This document shows, piece by piece, positions 10,001 to 17,686 of a stretch of DNA of 64,000 nucleotides. The DNA lies in contig JAJFTF010000055.1 in assembly GCA_021373185.1 (NCBI GenBank), forward strand, positions 91,033 through 155,032, written 5' to 3'. Origin of the DNA: Betaproteobacteria bacterium. GTDB taxonomy: Bacteria; Pseudomonadota; Gammaproteobacteria; Burkholderiales; Sulfuricellaceae. The position numbers and the translations under genes are program-made. Under the pieces are notes generated by a model. It ran no database searches. It saw nothing but the letters and a program-made list of their open reading frames with translations, and was not told the DNA's origin. Each line of letters opens with the position of its first letter. The stretch's first letter is position 1.

Positions 10001-10562
10001 TCCAGCGTGCTTGCCACATCTGTAAACGAAACTTGATCCACAAGGCCAGCGTGGCCAGAACAATGGCAACCAGAATGGACAGCAGGAACAGCTTGATATC
10101 ATAGCGAATCAGGCCATTCAGGCGCATTGCCGCCATTCCGGAGTAATGCATGGCGCCAATGCCTGCGCCGATCAGCAGCCCACCGGTGACAAGCCGCGCA
10201 TGAGAAAGCTCGCGGCGGCTGATGATTTTTATCGCCAGGGCGCTGGCGAGGATGCCGGGAACCGTCGACAACATGGTGATGGTGGCATTGTAACTGCTGG
10301 AGCAGGGCAAACTGAAAGCCAGCATACCGACGAAATGCATTGCCCATATGCCAATTCCCAGGCACAGCCCTCCGACGGCGATCCACTTCCGCTTTGCCGA
10401 TGCTGCCGTGGTTGTTGAAACATGCTGAGAGACCAACAGGGAAGCGTATGACGCGAATATCGCAACGACGACGGAAAGGCTGACCAACACGGGATCATAG
10501 TTACCCGCATAAAGTACGCTACTGTCAGGGGGAGAAATAACGAGATGAAGAAAATTCAGCAT
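7038..10562 (-). CDS. MHYT-Cache-PAS-GGDEF-EAL membrane protein (c-di-GMP turnover)
   Basis: This 1174-aa protein starts with a seven-helix MHYT sensor (residues about 20-250), with the signature copies WAMHFVGM (73-80), GAMHYSGM (137-144) and SGMHYTAM (204-211), which in the family are proposed to bind copper and sense a gas or redox signal. A further helix (268-288), a periplasmic Cache-like region (about 290-560) and another helix (575-598) lead to a PAS domain (605-722). The GGDEF domain keeps LGGDEF (812-817), and the EAL domain keeps GAEALVRW (943-950) and DDFGTGYSS. Both catalytic motifs look intact, so it could both make and degrade c-di-GMP. It stands alone on the minus strand, 27 bp from selU, which converges on it. 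Confidence 0.92.
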   Translation of the reverse strand: MLNFLHLVISPPDSSVLYAGNYDPVLVSLSVVVAIFASYASLLVSQHVSTTTAASAKRKWIAVGGLCLGIGIWAMHFVGMLAFSLPCSSSYNATITMLSTVPGILASALAIKIISRRELSHARLVTGGLLIGAGIGAMHYSGMAAMRLNGLIRYDIKLFLLSILVAIVLATLALWIKFRLQMWQARWNTGVTVASAVVMGLAVSGMHYTAMAAAYFIRDGDTNLVTSGIAPVFLASIVLAATSLIVVVTLVASYVGKPNLFSFGRSYKLIGLLIVGWVSIAWLSADYYYSRLAGNLYRQELQLAGQQAENIANNIDESIALLKGISLMVSRDEDTHRVLRRFGANAVPSSLDYQERKQRWTQDRVLGELNNSLHIAAANLGADNIFIINAAGDCIAAGNADKPGSPVGSNFADRAYFPLVQAGQPGHQYAVGRTTNVPGLFYAYPVFETGRFLGAVVVKRDIAKFAHWTNQANAFIADANGVIVLAPDKRLESRALPNASVAELSAEKRLLQYKRSELESLEITPWGNARFPSAVLIEDMSSPIVLASRNLPEDAITIYVPRPLDALVRLGTERVLLFLLLAAAGSLLIVAASAVVLYLRKSQKAEADLRVAATAFEAQEGMIITDADNVILRVNRAFSDITGYTADEAVGQTPRLLSSGRHDAAFYAAMWESINRDGSWHGEVWNRRKNGEVYPDSLTITVVKGRAGDVTHYVATLNDITTRKAAEEEIQYLAFYDSLTRLPNRRLLLDRLQQALAVSARSGYEGALLLIDLDNFKDINDTLGHYQGDSLLQQVAQRLLACIREGDTLARLGGDEFVVLLENLSKNPQEAATLTKTVAEKILATLNQPYILAECEHHSTSSIGITLFSGHQESVEELLKQADLAMYQAKMAGRDALCFFDPGMQAVVTARAVLEADLRQGIQKDQFQIYYQPQVDGVGRFTGAEALVRWQHPRRGLVSPDEFIPAAEESGLILALGLQVLKASCTQLVAWAARTETAHLTLAVNVSARQFRHPDFVDQVLAVLDRTGANPQKLKLELTESLLLENVEDIISKMTELKAHGVGFSLDDFGTGYSSLSYLKRLPLDQLKIDRSFVRDVLIDPNDAAIARTIVALGQSLGLAVIAEGVETEAQREFLANHGCLAYQGYLFGRPMPLDEFELLVQRVGRTRTDEVVV

Positions 10563-10768
10563 TTAAAGTGAATATATTAATAGCATGTCATTAAGTGATG
10601 AAATCAAACACTGATTTTTTTATAACCAACGGATTCAATAGCCAACTTCAAAATCAAGGGAAAATAATAATTCAATTCCAAAATCATTGATACCCTTCCT
10701 GTCCGCATATTGAAATCGTCGCAAACGCCCAGTCAGCAACGGATACCCGAACAAACCATGTCATTACC

Positions 10769-10796
10769 TTGACTCAGGTCAATTAGCTGATACGAT
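10769..10796 (+). promoter_or_regulatory. FNR-like palindrome overlapping a promoter upstream of the host-attachment gene
   Basis: TTGACTCAGGTCAA (10769-10782) is a perfect TTGAC-N4-GTCAA palindrome of the FNR/CRP class (FNR consensus TTGAT-N4-ATCAA). Its first half also reads as a -35 box (TTGACT), followed after 16 bp by TACGAT (10791-10796) as a -10. The overlap with the -35 is not the class II activation position (-41.5), so repression or a different start site is possible. The rest of 10563-10837 is AT-rich and shows no gene. Confidence 0.45.
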
Positions 10797-10837
10797 TAAA
10801 TTTGGGTTTGTTCATTCATTTCTGGAATGGGGGCAAC

Positions 10838-11281
10838 ATGGCTACAACCTGGATTCTTGTCGCAAATGCCAGTGAAGCAAAAATCTACGCCAACAAAGGG
10901 ATCAAAGAGGGCTTGGAGGAAATCGCAGCCTTCGACCACCCCGACAGCCGAAAGAAAAACACGGATCTTGTATCGGATCGCGCCGGCCATATGAAAAGCG
11001 CCGGTAATGGCCATGGATCTCGCCAACCGGCAACAGACCCGAAACAGCATGAGCATGAAACTTTTGCACGGGAACTTGCCCAGCACATCGAACAGGGGCG
11101 CACCGAAAATATGTATCAGCGCCTTATCGTGGCCGCAGAACCCCGTTTCCACGGCCTGCTCAACAGCAAGCTAAGTATTCAGGTACGAGGCTTGATCAGC
11201 GGTAGCCTGGACAAGGATTACACCAAGGCAACCAACAAGGAGTTGACGGGACACCTCGAGAAACTCATTTACCTGCAATAA
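10838..11281 (+). CDS. Host attachment family protein
   Basis: This 147-aa protein begins MATTWILVANASEAKIY, the hallmark N-terminus of the family annotated as Host_attach, related in fold to archaeal/eukaryotic peptide release factor-like proteins. The start at 10838 is preferred to 10802 because GGGGG lies just before it and the family begins there. The middle is hydrophilic and rich in His and Lys (residues 45-75), and the C-terminus has the conserved RFHGLL and LTGHLEKL. The function in free-living bacteria is not established; the name comes from plant-associated rhizobia. A possible FNR-like operator upstream would link it to oxygen or redox control. It is a single-gene unit. Confidence 0.8.
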   Translation: MATTWILVANASEAKIYANKGIKEGLEEIAAFDHPDSRKKNTDLVSDRAGHMKSAGNGHGSRQPATDPKQHEHETFARELAQHIEQGRTENMYQRLIVAAEPRFHGLLNSKLSIQVRGLISGSLDKDYTKATNKELTGHLEKLIYLQ

Positions 11282-11414
11282 TCAAGACTCTTTCTTCTCC
11301 GCCTTGCCCCGGTCAAGGGGGTGGGGAAAGAGCAGAAGGAATCCCCGTTAAGCAGGTGATGTCGGCATTTCATGGCGCAGGCAGTGCCAGTTCGAATCGG
11401 TATTCATCGGTGCG

Positions 11415-11978
11415 CTATTTTCGGGACAACAACGGCCAGCGGCCAACCACCTCGTAAGCTGCACCGCGCTCGTTCAGTATTGATCTGACCAGGACAAAAT
11501 CCTCGGCGCGCCATTCAATCTCCTCGTGCGGCAGCACATCATTTTTGCAGTGAGCTTTCCTCAGAAGCGTAACGTGCGGGACGAAGGCCCGAGTCTCAAG
11601 ACGGAACCCCGCACTACCCAATCTTTTCCTTAATTCATCGACCAGTTGCACCAACGCCTGCGAGGTTTCGCCCGGCGCGACCCAGGCAATCCCGTTATGA
11701 CGCCACCAGCCGCAGCGCGTCAACCTGAGGTCGAATGCAGGAGCCTGAATCACCCCGGCCAGCTCGAGCAATTCATCGATCCTCGCCAGCTCTACTTCGC
11801 CAAGGAACACCAGGGTAAGGTGGATCGTTTCTGCCCGTGTACGACGTCCGCCGCAAACTTCATGCAGACACCTGCCGATCTTGTCCAGGCGTGTGCAGGC
11901 AGGGGCATCGGGCCATAACGCGAAAAACAGACGCGCAGTTTCAGGCTTGGGGTGTTCGATGTCGTCACTCCCAGTGGA
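11415..11978 (-). CDS. thpR: RNA 2',3'-cyclic phosphodiesterase (2'-5' RNA ligase family), start unresolved
   Basis: Both family motifs are in one open frame: HLTL in ETIHLTLVFLGE, and HVTL in FVPHVTLLRK. The N-terminal strand reads ARLFFALWPD, typical of ThpR. The frame is open from 11978 down to the stop at 11415 (at most 187 residues), but it contains no ATG, GTG or TTG upstream of the first motif. The first GTG (11810) would delete the N-terminal strand and the first catalytic histidine. Initiation at the ATC (11960) or CTG (11930), or a one-base error or frameshift near 11930-11970, must be assumed. A GTG at 11967-11965 in the neighbouring frame fits the latter. The enzyme opens 2',3'-cyclic phosphates of RNA. 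Confidence 0.75.
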   Translation of the reverse strand, partial: STGSDDIEHPKPETARLFFALWPDAPACTRLDKIGRCLHEVCGGRRTRAETIHLTLVFLGEVELARIDELLELAGVIQAPAFDLRLTRCGWWRHNGIAWVAPGETSQALVQLVDELRKRLGSAGFRLETRAFVPHVTLLRKAHCKNDVLPHEEIEWRAEDFVLVRSILNERGAAYEVVGRWPLLSRK

Positions 11979-12028
11979 TCAAAAACTCATTTTAGCAATA
12001 ATGCCATCATCCAAAGAGGCAATTGCCA

Positions 12029-12126
12029 AACTACTTAGAGACACATTGAAACAAATCCTTAACATTTCAGTTTCCCATGATTTTCTCTTTTTTAATCAAC
12101 TCTGTGCCTCTGTGTCTCAGTGGTGA
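12029..12126. repeat. Degenerate palindromic repeat upstream of the phoH-like gene
   Basis: The right part (12099-12126, CTCTGTGCCTCTGTGTCTCA and onward) is a recognisable arm of the CTCTGTG-type dispersed palindromes. The reverse complement of this arm aligns weakly with 12029-12052 (CTACTTAGAGACACATTG). The element fills most of the 12005-12210 gap, which holds no gene. Confidence 0.35.
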
Positions 12127-12210
12127 AGCAGATTTCCGGGTTGACGACCTGTTGCCTTGCAGCCAATTTTTGTCAACAATGTACTTGGACGTTAAAAAAA
12201 AGGGCTAAAA

Positions 12211-13605
12211 ATGGCACGAAAGTCACGCACCACCAAGCTGTTCGTTCTCGACACCAACGTACTGATGCACGACCCATCGAGCCTGTTCCACTTCGAAGAA
12301 CACGACATCTTCCTGCCGATGATCACGCTGGAAGAACTGGACAACAACAAGAAAGGCATGACCGAGGTTGCGCGCAATGCACGCCAGGCCAGCCGCTTTC
12401 TGGACGAAATCGTCAGCGGCGCACAGACCGCGATGGAAGACGGCTTCCCCCTTTCCACCCACAATAAAAACTGCAGCGGATGCCTGTTCCTGCAGACCAA
12501 GCAGATGAATGGCGAGCTGCCTGCCGGCATGCCGACCAGCAAGGCAGACAACCAGATCATCAGCGTCGTAATGAGCTTGCAGGCGCAATTTCCGAAGCGC
12601 GAAGTCATTCTCGTCAGTAAAGACATCAACATGCGCATCAAGGCCCGCGCCTTGGGCTTTGCCGCAGAAGACTACTTCAACGACAAGGTGCTGGAAGACA
12701 CCGACCTGCTTTACACCGGACTCAAGGCGCTGCCGGCGGACTTTTGGGACAAGCACGGCAAGGGCATGGAATCCTGGCAGGCCAACGGCCACACTTATTA
12801 CCGCATCAAGGGCCCGCTCTGCTCCAGCCTGCTGGTCAATGAATTTGTCTATCTCGAGTTCGACAACCCGTTCCATGCGATCGTCAAGGAATTGAACGGC
12901 AATAGCGCCGTACTGGAAACGGTGAAGGATTTTACCCATTTCAAAAACAACGTCTGGGGTATCGTTGCACGCAACCGGGAGCAGAATTTCGCACTGAACC
13001 TGCTGATGAACCCTGAAGTGGACTTCATCACCCTGCTGGGCCAGGCCGGAACCGGAAAAACCCTGCTCACGCTGGCTTCCGCCCTGACGCAAACGCTGGA
13101 TCAGAAGCTTTACAGCGAAATCATCATGACCCGCGTCACCGTTCCTGTCGGCGAGGACATCGGCTTCCTGCCCGGCACCGAAGAAGAAAAAATGGCGCCG
13201 TGGATGGGCGCGCTGGAAGACAACCTGGATGTGCTCAACAAGACCGACGACGAGGCCGGCGATTGGGGGCGTGCCGCCACGCAGGATTTGATCCGCTCGC
13301 GCGTCAAGATCAAGTCGCTCAACTTCATGCGCGGACGCACTTTCCTGAAAAAATTTCTGATCATCGACGAGGCGCAAAACCTGACGCCGAAGCAGATGAA
13401 AACCCTGGTCACACGTGCCGGCCCCGGCACCAAGGTAGTCTGCCTCGGCAATATCGCGCAGATCGACACGCCTTACCTGACCGAAGGCAGTTCAGGGTTA
13501 ACCTACGTCGTGGATCGTTTCAAGGGATGGGGACATTCCGGCCACGTCACGCTGATGCGCGGCGAGCGCTCAAGGCTGGCGGATTACGCGGCGGAGGTGC
13601 TTTAG
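12211..13605 (+). CDS. PhoH family PIN-domain/ATPase protein (PhoH2-like)
   Basis: This 464-aa protein joins an N-terminal PIN nuclease domain (LFVLDTNVLMHD near residue 10, with conserved acidic residues through about 150) to a C-terminal PhoH ATPase domain. The ATPase has Walker A GQAGTGKT at about residue 275 and Walker B FLIIDEAQN at about 384. PIN-PhoH fusions have been shown in mycobacteria to be RNA helicase/RNases. The start ATG has AGGG at normal spacing. It is monocistronic, and the stop is 2 bp from the stop of the convergent small gene. Confidence 0.92.
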   Translation: MARKSRTTKLFVLDTNVLMHDPSSLFHFEEHDIFLPMITLEELDNNKKGMTEVARNARQASRFLDEIVSGAQTAMEDGFPLSTHNKNCSGCLFLQTKQMNGELPAGMPTSKADNQIISVVMSLQAQFPKREVILVSKDINMRIKARALGFAAEDYFNDKVLEDTDLLYTGLKALPADFWDKHGKGMESWQANGHTYYRIKGPLCSSLLVNEFVYLEFDNPFHAIVKELNGNSAVLETVKDFTHFKNNVWGIVARNREQNFALNLLMNPEVDFITLLGQAGTGKTLLTLASALTQTLDQKLYSEIIMTRVTVPVGEDIGFLPGTEEEKMAPWMGALEDNLDVLNKTDDEAGDWGRAATQDLIRSRVKIKSLNFMRGRTFLKKFLIIDEAQNLTPKQMKTLVTRAGPGTKVVCLGNIAQIDTPYLTEGSSGLTYVVDRFKGWGHSGHVTLMRGERSRLADYAAEVL

Positions 13606-13607
13606 CG

Positions 13608-13973
13608 CTATTCCGTTACTTCCTGGAGGCTCTCTTCTTTGTAAGCCAGATAATAGCGGGCAAAGAGAGCCTCCATTTCGTCGATCACTTCGGCGGCAGG
13701 CTTGCCGTTCATCATGTGCTTCATCATCAGCCCCGAGGTCTCATGCAACAATTTGTCGGGGTTGAGCATCGGGTAGGTTTCCCGCAGGCGCTTGATGGCT
13801 TTGACGACTGATTCATCGTCTGGGCGGGAAATCGGCAGAGGCTCCCTCGGTTCGGCGACACTGGCCACCGGATTGCGGGCAACCAGAAATTCAACGAAGG
13901 CAATAACGGTACCCCGCTGCTCGTCGGTAAGCGCATCCAGCAGGCGCAGCAACTTTTTCTCTTCCTGCTTCAT
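13608..13973 (-). CDS. Conserved hypothetical protein, helical, 121 aa
   Basis: Not recognised with confidence. The protein is acidic and predicted helical, starts MKQEEKKLLRLLDALT, and has DEQRGTVIAFVEFLVARN, a heptad-like N-terminal segment. A proline-rich linker (residues 40-52) and a second helical half containing KRLRETYPMLNP and MMKHMMNGKPA follow. No signal peptide or membrane segment is present. It lies 10 bp downstream of the LysR gene in the same direction and may be cotranscribed. Its stop abuts that of the PhoH-like gene. GC content and codon use look like the neighbours. Confidence 0.7.
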   Translation of the reverse strand: MKQEEKKLLRLLDALTDEQRGTVIAFVEFLVARNPVASVAEPREPLPISRPDDESVVKAIKRLRETYPMLNPDKLLHETSGLMMKHMMNGKPAAEVIDEMEALFARYYLAYKEESLQEVTE

Positions 13974-13983
13974 GGCCGGAAGC

Positions 13984-14874
13984 CTATTTCAGCGCTTCGG
14001 TTGTAAAGTCGAGGAATGACTGCAACAGTTTGGAGCGGAATTTTTCTGTGCCATAAACCACTGACAAAGGTCGGATCAGGCACGGTTCCAGCGGCACGGC
14101 GACAAGATCGCCCAGCTTGATTTCCTTGAGGATGGTAACGCGCGAAACAATCGCAACGCCCAAACCGGCCTCCACCGCGCCCTTGATTGCCTCAGGGCTG
14201 CCCAACTCCATGGCAATATTCAGGTCGTCCGGCGTAATGCCGGCACGTTTGAAAAAATCATCCACCACTTCGCGCGTCCCGGAACCGGCCTCGCGGCTGA
14301 TATAGGGTTGAACGGCCAGCTTCTCGGCGGTAACCGACGACAGCTTGGCAAGGGCGTGATGCGGCGCACAGATCATCACCAGTTCATCTTCGCAGCACAC
14401 TTCGGACTTCAGACTGGGATGGTGAGAAGGCGCTTCGATCAGCCCGATATCCAGGGTATGGTCGGCCACCCGCGACTCGATGGTTTCCGAATTTGCCACG
14501 GTAAGCCGCGCCTGAACCTGCGGATAATGCGCCTTGAAATCACCCAGCATGCGCGGCAGCATGTATTCCGCGATCGTGGTGCTGGCGCCGATCAACAAGG
14601 TGCCGCCGACCTCGCCAGTCATTTCCGTAAGGCGCGTTTCCATTTCTGCAGTCAGATTCAGGATGCGCTCGGCGTAATCCATCGCCAGCCGCCCGGCAGG
14701 CGTAAGCGTGATCTTGCTGTGGCTGCGCTCGAACAGGCGGGTATTAAAATGCTCTTCCAACTGTTTGACCTGAAAGGTTACCGCCGGTTGAGTCATAAAG
14801 AGAATTTCAGCCGCCTTGGTGAAGCTGAGCTGCTTGGCAACGGTGTAAAAAACCTGGAGTCGGCGGTCTGCCAT
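13984..14874 (-). CDS. LysR-family transcriptional regulator (CysL/CbbR-like)
   Basis: This is a 296-aa LysR protein from ATG 14874; an upstream TTG (14892) would add six residues. The N-terminal winged helix-turn-helix has FTKAAEILFMTQPAVTFQVK at residues 18-37, and the C-terminal substrate-binding domain includes ISREAGSGTREVVDDFF and GSPEAIKGAVEAGLGVAIVS. This combination is typical of the CysL/CbbR branch that regulates sulfur or carbon-fixation genes. No cbb or cys operon is in the window. lplT is divergent, separated by 179 bp, and a small hypothetical gene follows. The regulon cannot be told from the sequence. Confidence 0.88.
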   Translation of the reverse strand: MADRRLQVFYTVAKQLSFTKAAEILFMTQPAVTFQVKQLEEHFNTRLFERSHSKITLTPAGRLAMDYAERILNLTAEMETRLTEMTGEVGGTLLIGASTTIAEYMLPRMLGDFKAHYPQVQARLTVANSETIESRVADHTLDIGLIEAPSHHPSLKSEVCCEDELVMICAPHHALAKLSSVTAEKLAVQPYISREAGSGTREVVDDFFKRAGITPDDLNIAMELGSPEAIKGAVEAGLGVAIVSRVTILKEIKLGDLVAVPLEPCLIRPLSVVYGTEKFRSKLLQSFLDFTTEALK

Positions 14875-15053
14875 AGTGAAGATAATAGTCAAAATTTACG
14901 GACTCGTTATTCAATCACAAATTGGCGCGCAAAGATAGGCCAATCCCCCTTGCCTGGAGACATGGCACCCCTTCTAATTTCATGGTATAAAGTTCAAGGC
15001 ATCCGCTCCGCAGATGCTCGACAAACCAGAATGGAACCCACCCCGAAAAGCAG

Positions 15054-16316
15054 ATGAAGCGCGGTTTTTACACTATTCTTGCAGCCCAGTTTTTCTCCGC
15101 GCTGGCTGACAATGCCCTGCTGATCGTTGCCATTTTCGCCCTGCGCGATATGCACGCGCCGCATGAATACGAACCGCTGCTCAAGCTGTTTTTCACCCTT
15201 TCCTACGTTCTCCTCGCCGCTTTTGTCGGCGCTTTCGCCGACTCGATGCCCAAGGGCCGGGTCATGCTGATCAGCAACGGAATAAAGCTTTTCGGCTGCC
15301 TGATGATGTTCTGCGGCATGCACCCGCTGGCGGCCTACGCTATTGTCGGTTTGGGCGCCGCCGCCTATTCGCCCGCCAAGTACGGCATTCTCACGGAACT
15401 CCTGCCGCACCGCCTGCTGGTGATTGCCAATGGCTGGATCGAAGGTTTGACGGTAACGGCCATCATCCTCGGCACCGTGGTGGGCGGACTGTTGCTCAAG
15501 CCGGATATCGCCCAGGCCTTGCTGCATTTCGATTGCCCGATAATCAATACCGGCATCAACACCGTCCCGGAAATGAGCATCGGCATCATCGGCGGCATCT
15601 ACCTGATTGCCGCGCTGTTCAACCTGTACATTCCAGACACCGGCGTCGATCACCGGATTTTGAAGAAAAATCCGCTTTACCTGATCCACGATTTCAACCA
15701 TTGCCTGACCTTGCTCTGGCGCGACAAGCTTGGCCAGGTATCGCTCGCCGTCACCACCTTGTTCTGGGGCGCCGGTGCAACTCTGCAATTCATCGTCATC
15801 AAGTGGGCGGAAGCGGCGCTGGATATGGGGCTGTCCAAAGCCAGCATGCTGCAAGGCGTAGTGGCCGTGGGCGTGGCGATAGGCGCGGTTCTGGCGGCAA
15901 GAATGATCACGCTGCGCAAATCGGTGCGGGTAATTCCGCTCGGCATTGCCATGGGACTGATCGTCATCGCCATGAATTTCGTGCATACCCTGTGGATCGC
16001 CGTGCCGCTGCTGGTGATCATCGGCGCGTTGTCGGGCTTTTTCGTTGTACCGATGAACGCGCTGCTCCAGCACCGCGGCCATATCCTGATGGGTGCCGGT
16101 CACTCGATCGCGCTACAGAACTTTAACGAGAATCTTTCCATCCTCATCATGACCGGCCTGTACGCATTGCTGATCCATCTGGATTTTCAGGTCTATACGA
16201 TCATCACGCTGTTCGGGCTGTTCCTGAGCGGAACGATGTATCTCGTGAAAAAACGCCACGAGGAAAATCAGCGCCAGTTCGACGACGTCATCCTGCTGGA
16301 CGACAGCAGGCCCTGA
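15054..16316 (+). CDS. lplT: Lysophospholipid transporter LplT
   Basis: This 420-aa major facilitator protein has about 12 membrane helices. It begins MKRGFYTILAAQFFSALADN and contains the LplT features AFVGAFADSMPKGRVM, AAYSPAKYGILTELLP and NGWIEGLTV. The family flips lysophospholipids across the inner membrane for re-acylation by Aas. No aas gene is adjacent. It is somewhat longer than E. coli LplT (397 aa) because of a hydrophilic C-terminal tail (KKRHEENQRQFDDV). It stands alone, divergent from the LysR gene. Confidence 0.9.
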   Translation: MKRGFYTILAAQFFSALADNALLIVAIFALRDMHAPHEYEPLLKLFFTLSYVLLAAFVGAFADSMPKGRVMLISNGIKLFGCLMMFCGMHPLAAYAIVGLGAAAYSPAKYGILTELLPHRLLVIANGWIEGLTVTAIILGTVVGGLLLKPDIAQALLHFDCPIINTGINTVPEMSIGIIGGIYLIAALFNLYIPDTGVDHRILKKNPLYLIHDFNHCLTLLWRDKLGQVSLAVTTLFWGAGATLQFIVIKWAEAALDMGLSKASMLQGVVAVGVAIGAVLAARMITLRKSVRVIPLGIAMGLIVIAMNFVHTLWIAVPLLVIIGALSGFFVVPMNALLQHRGHILMGAGHSIALQNFNENLSILIMTGLYALLIHLDFQVYTIITLFGLFLSGTMYLVKKRHEENQRQFDDVILLDDSRP

Positions 16317-16341
16317 TGACGTAATTTTTGGAAGTATTAAA

Positions 16342-16839
16342 TCAGAGTATTAGCGGTTTATCCGGCAGTTCATTCTGGTTCTCCCCGCTGGCCGGATAGT
16401 ATCGAACAAGGTGGCGGGCAACTGCCCGTATGCCGACAACCACGCCATCCTCAAAATACCCGAGCCGGAACTTCTGCTCCATCTCGCGGCAGATTGCTTC
16501 CCACCCCTGCGCCCCGACATCCCGATGAACACCACGGTCGGCAACGATTTCCACCCGCCGGTCGGCCAGCAGCAGATAGATCAGCACGCCATTGTTATGC
16601 TCGGTGTCCCACACCCGCAACTGCGAGAACACTTCGACGGCACGGTCGCGCGCACTCTTTCCTGCAAGCAGCGAATGCACGTCCAGCGCCGTTTCCACGG
16701 CAAAACGGATTTCACCGAAGTGGGTCGTTTCAGATTCCTTGATCGCCGCTTCGATAGCGCGCATCGAGCGTTGCGGAAATGCCCTTTTTGCCTGCCAAGG
16801 GAAAGTCAAAAAATGCCGGATTATGCGTTTGATCTTCAT
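16342..16839 (-). CDS. TPM-domain protein (short, second copy)
   Basis: This 165-aa protein starts at MKIKRIIRHFLTFPW; a longer reading would overlap the upstream gene. It contains a TPM (phosphatase-like) domain with AIKESETTHFGEIRFAVE, ARDRAVEVFSQLRVWDTEHNNGVLIY and ICREMEQKFRLGYFEDGV. Unlike the upstream copy it lacks a clear signal peptide and glycine-rich tail; the N-terminal 20 residues are basic and partly hydrophobic. It is third in the lemA-TPM-TPM operon, with a 4-bp gap. TPM proteins are implicated in membrane or photosystem repair and in lipoprotein-linked envelope functions, but the bacterial role is unsettled. Confidence 0.85.
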   Translation of the reverse strand: MKIKRIIRHFLTFPWQAKRAFPQRSMRAIEAAIKESETTHFGEIRFAVETALDVHSLLAGKSARDRAVEVFSQLRVWDTEHNNGVLIYLLLADRRVEIVADRGVHRDVGAQGWEAICREMEQKFRLGYFEDGVVVGIRAVARHLVRYYPASGENQNELPDKPLIL

Positions 16840-16843
16840 ATCC

Positions 16844-17686
16844 CTACCAATCTCCCGACGCGCCGCCGCCGCCAAAACCACCGCCGCCGCCACTGAATCC
16901 GCCGCCATCCCCGCCTGACCAACCGCCGCCGCTGCTCAAGCCGCCGCTTCCGCCGGTGCGGCCAAACAGGGTAAACAGGAACACGACCAGCCCGGCGCCA
17001 AGAGCGACCATTGCCGAAGCGAACAGCAGCCAGGCGATAACTGCGGTAACCGACCCCGCGACCAGGCCGCCGACGAATTGGCCGAACAGGGCGCGCATCA
17101 TACCGCCGACAACCACCGCGACAACAAATGCAAGCCCCAGCCAGTCGCCACTGAATGACGGCTTGCCGCTTGATCTGGAGGTTTTTTTCTCCGGCAGCGG
17201 TTCACCCTCGATCACCTTGATCATGCGCTCAACTCCAGCGCTGATGCCGCCGTAAAAATCTCCTTTTTTGAAATAAGGAGAGATGATTTCGCTGATTATT
17301 CGTTTCGCCACTGCATCCGGGATCGCGCCTTCAAGACCATAGCCCACCTCGATGCGCAGCTTGCGATCATCCTTGGCGACCAGCAGCAGAACGCCATCAT
17401 CCACGCCCTTGCGCCCGAGCTTCCAGGATTCGGCGACACGGAGGGAATACTGCTCGATGGTTTCAGGCTGGGTGGAGGGAACGATCAGAACGGCGATCTG
17501 GCTACCCTTACGCTCTTCGAAAGTTTGCAGGGTTTGCTCCAGCGCGGCACGCTGGCTGGGCTGGAGCGTTCTAGTCAGGTCGGTGACGCGCGCCTGGAGC
17601 GGCGGCACCGCTGTTTCTGCTGCCGCCCATGGAGCGAGCAACAGCCACAGGGCAACGACAACGCCGCTGAGCCAGGCTTGGCGCAT
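16844..17686 (-). CDS. TPM-domain membrane protein with glycine-rich tail
   Basis: This 280-aa protein has a signal peptide (about residues 1-23) and a periplasmic TPM domain (about 28-155, with VTDLTRTLQPSQRAALEQTL, GVDDGVLLLVAKDDRKLRIE and VGYGLEGAIPDA). Two or three membrane helices (about 180-245) and a Gly/Ser-rich tail ending GGGGFGGGGASGDW follow. This is the YgcG-type plan found next to LemA in many Gram-negatives. The stop of lemA is directly adjacent to the start. The low-complexity tail is normal for the family. Confidence 0.9.
   Translation of the reverse strand: MRQAWLSGVVVALWLLLAPWAAAETAVPPLQARVTDLTRTLQPSQRAALEQTLQTFEERKGSQIAVLIVPSTQPETIEQYSLRVAESWKLGRKGVDDGVLLLVAKDDRKLRIEVGYGLEGAIPDAVAKRIISEIISPYFKKGDFYGGISAGVERMIKVIEGEPLPEKKTSRSSGKPSFSGDWLGLAFVVAVVVGGMMRALFGQFVGGLVAGSVTAVIAWLLFASAMVALGAGLVVFLFTLFGRTGGSGGLSSGGGWSGGDGGGFSGGGGGFGGGGASGDW

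Noticed and set aside
11282..11345. Terminator after the host-attachment gene (CTCTTTC...GAAAGAG).
   Set aside because: The outer 7-bp arms pair but enclose a long GC-rich loop with poor inner pairing and no T-run follows.
13984..14874. Naming the LysR regulator CbbR on the basis of the CbbY-like phosphatase at 53 kb.
   Set aside because: No Calvin-cycle gene is adjacent to either one, and CysL-type regulators share the same features.
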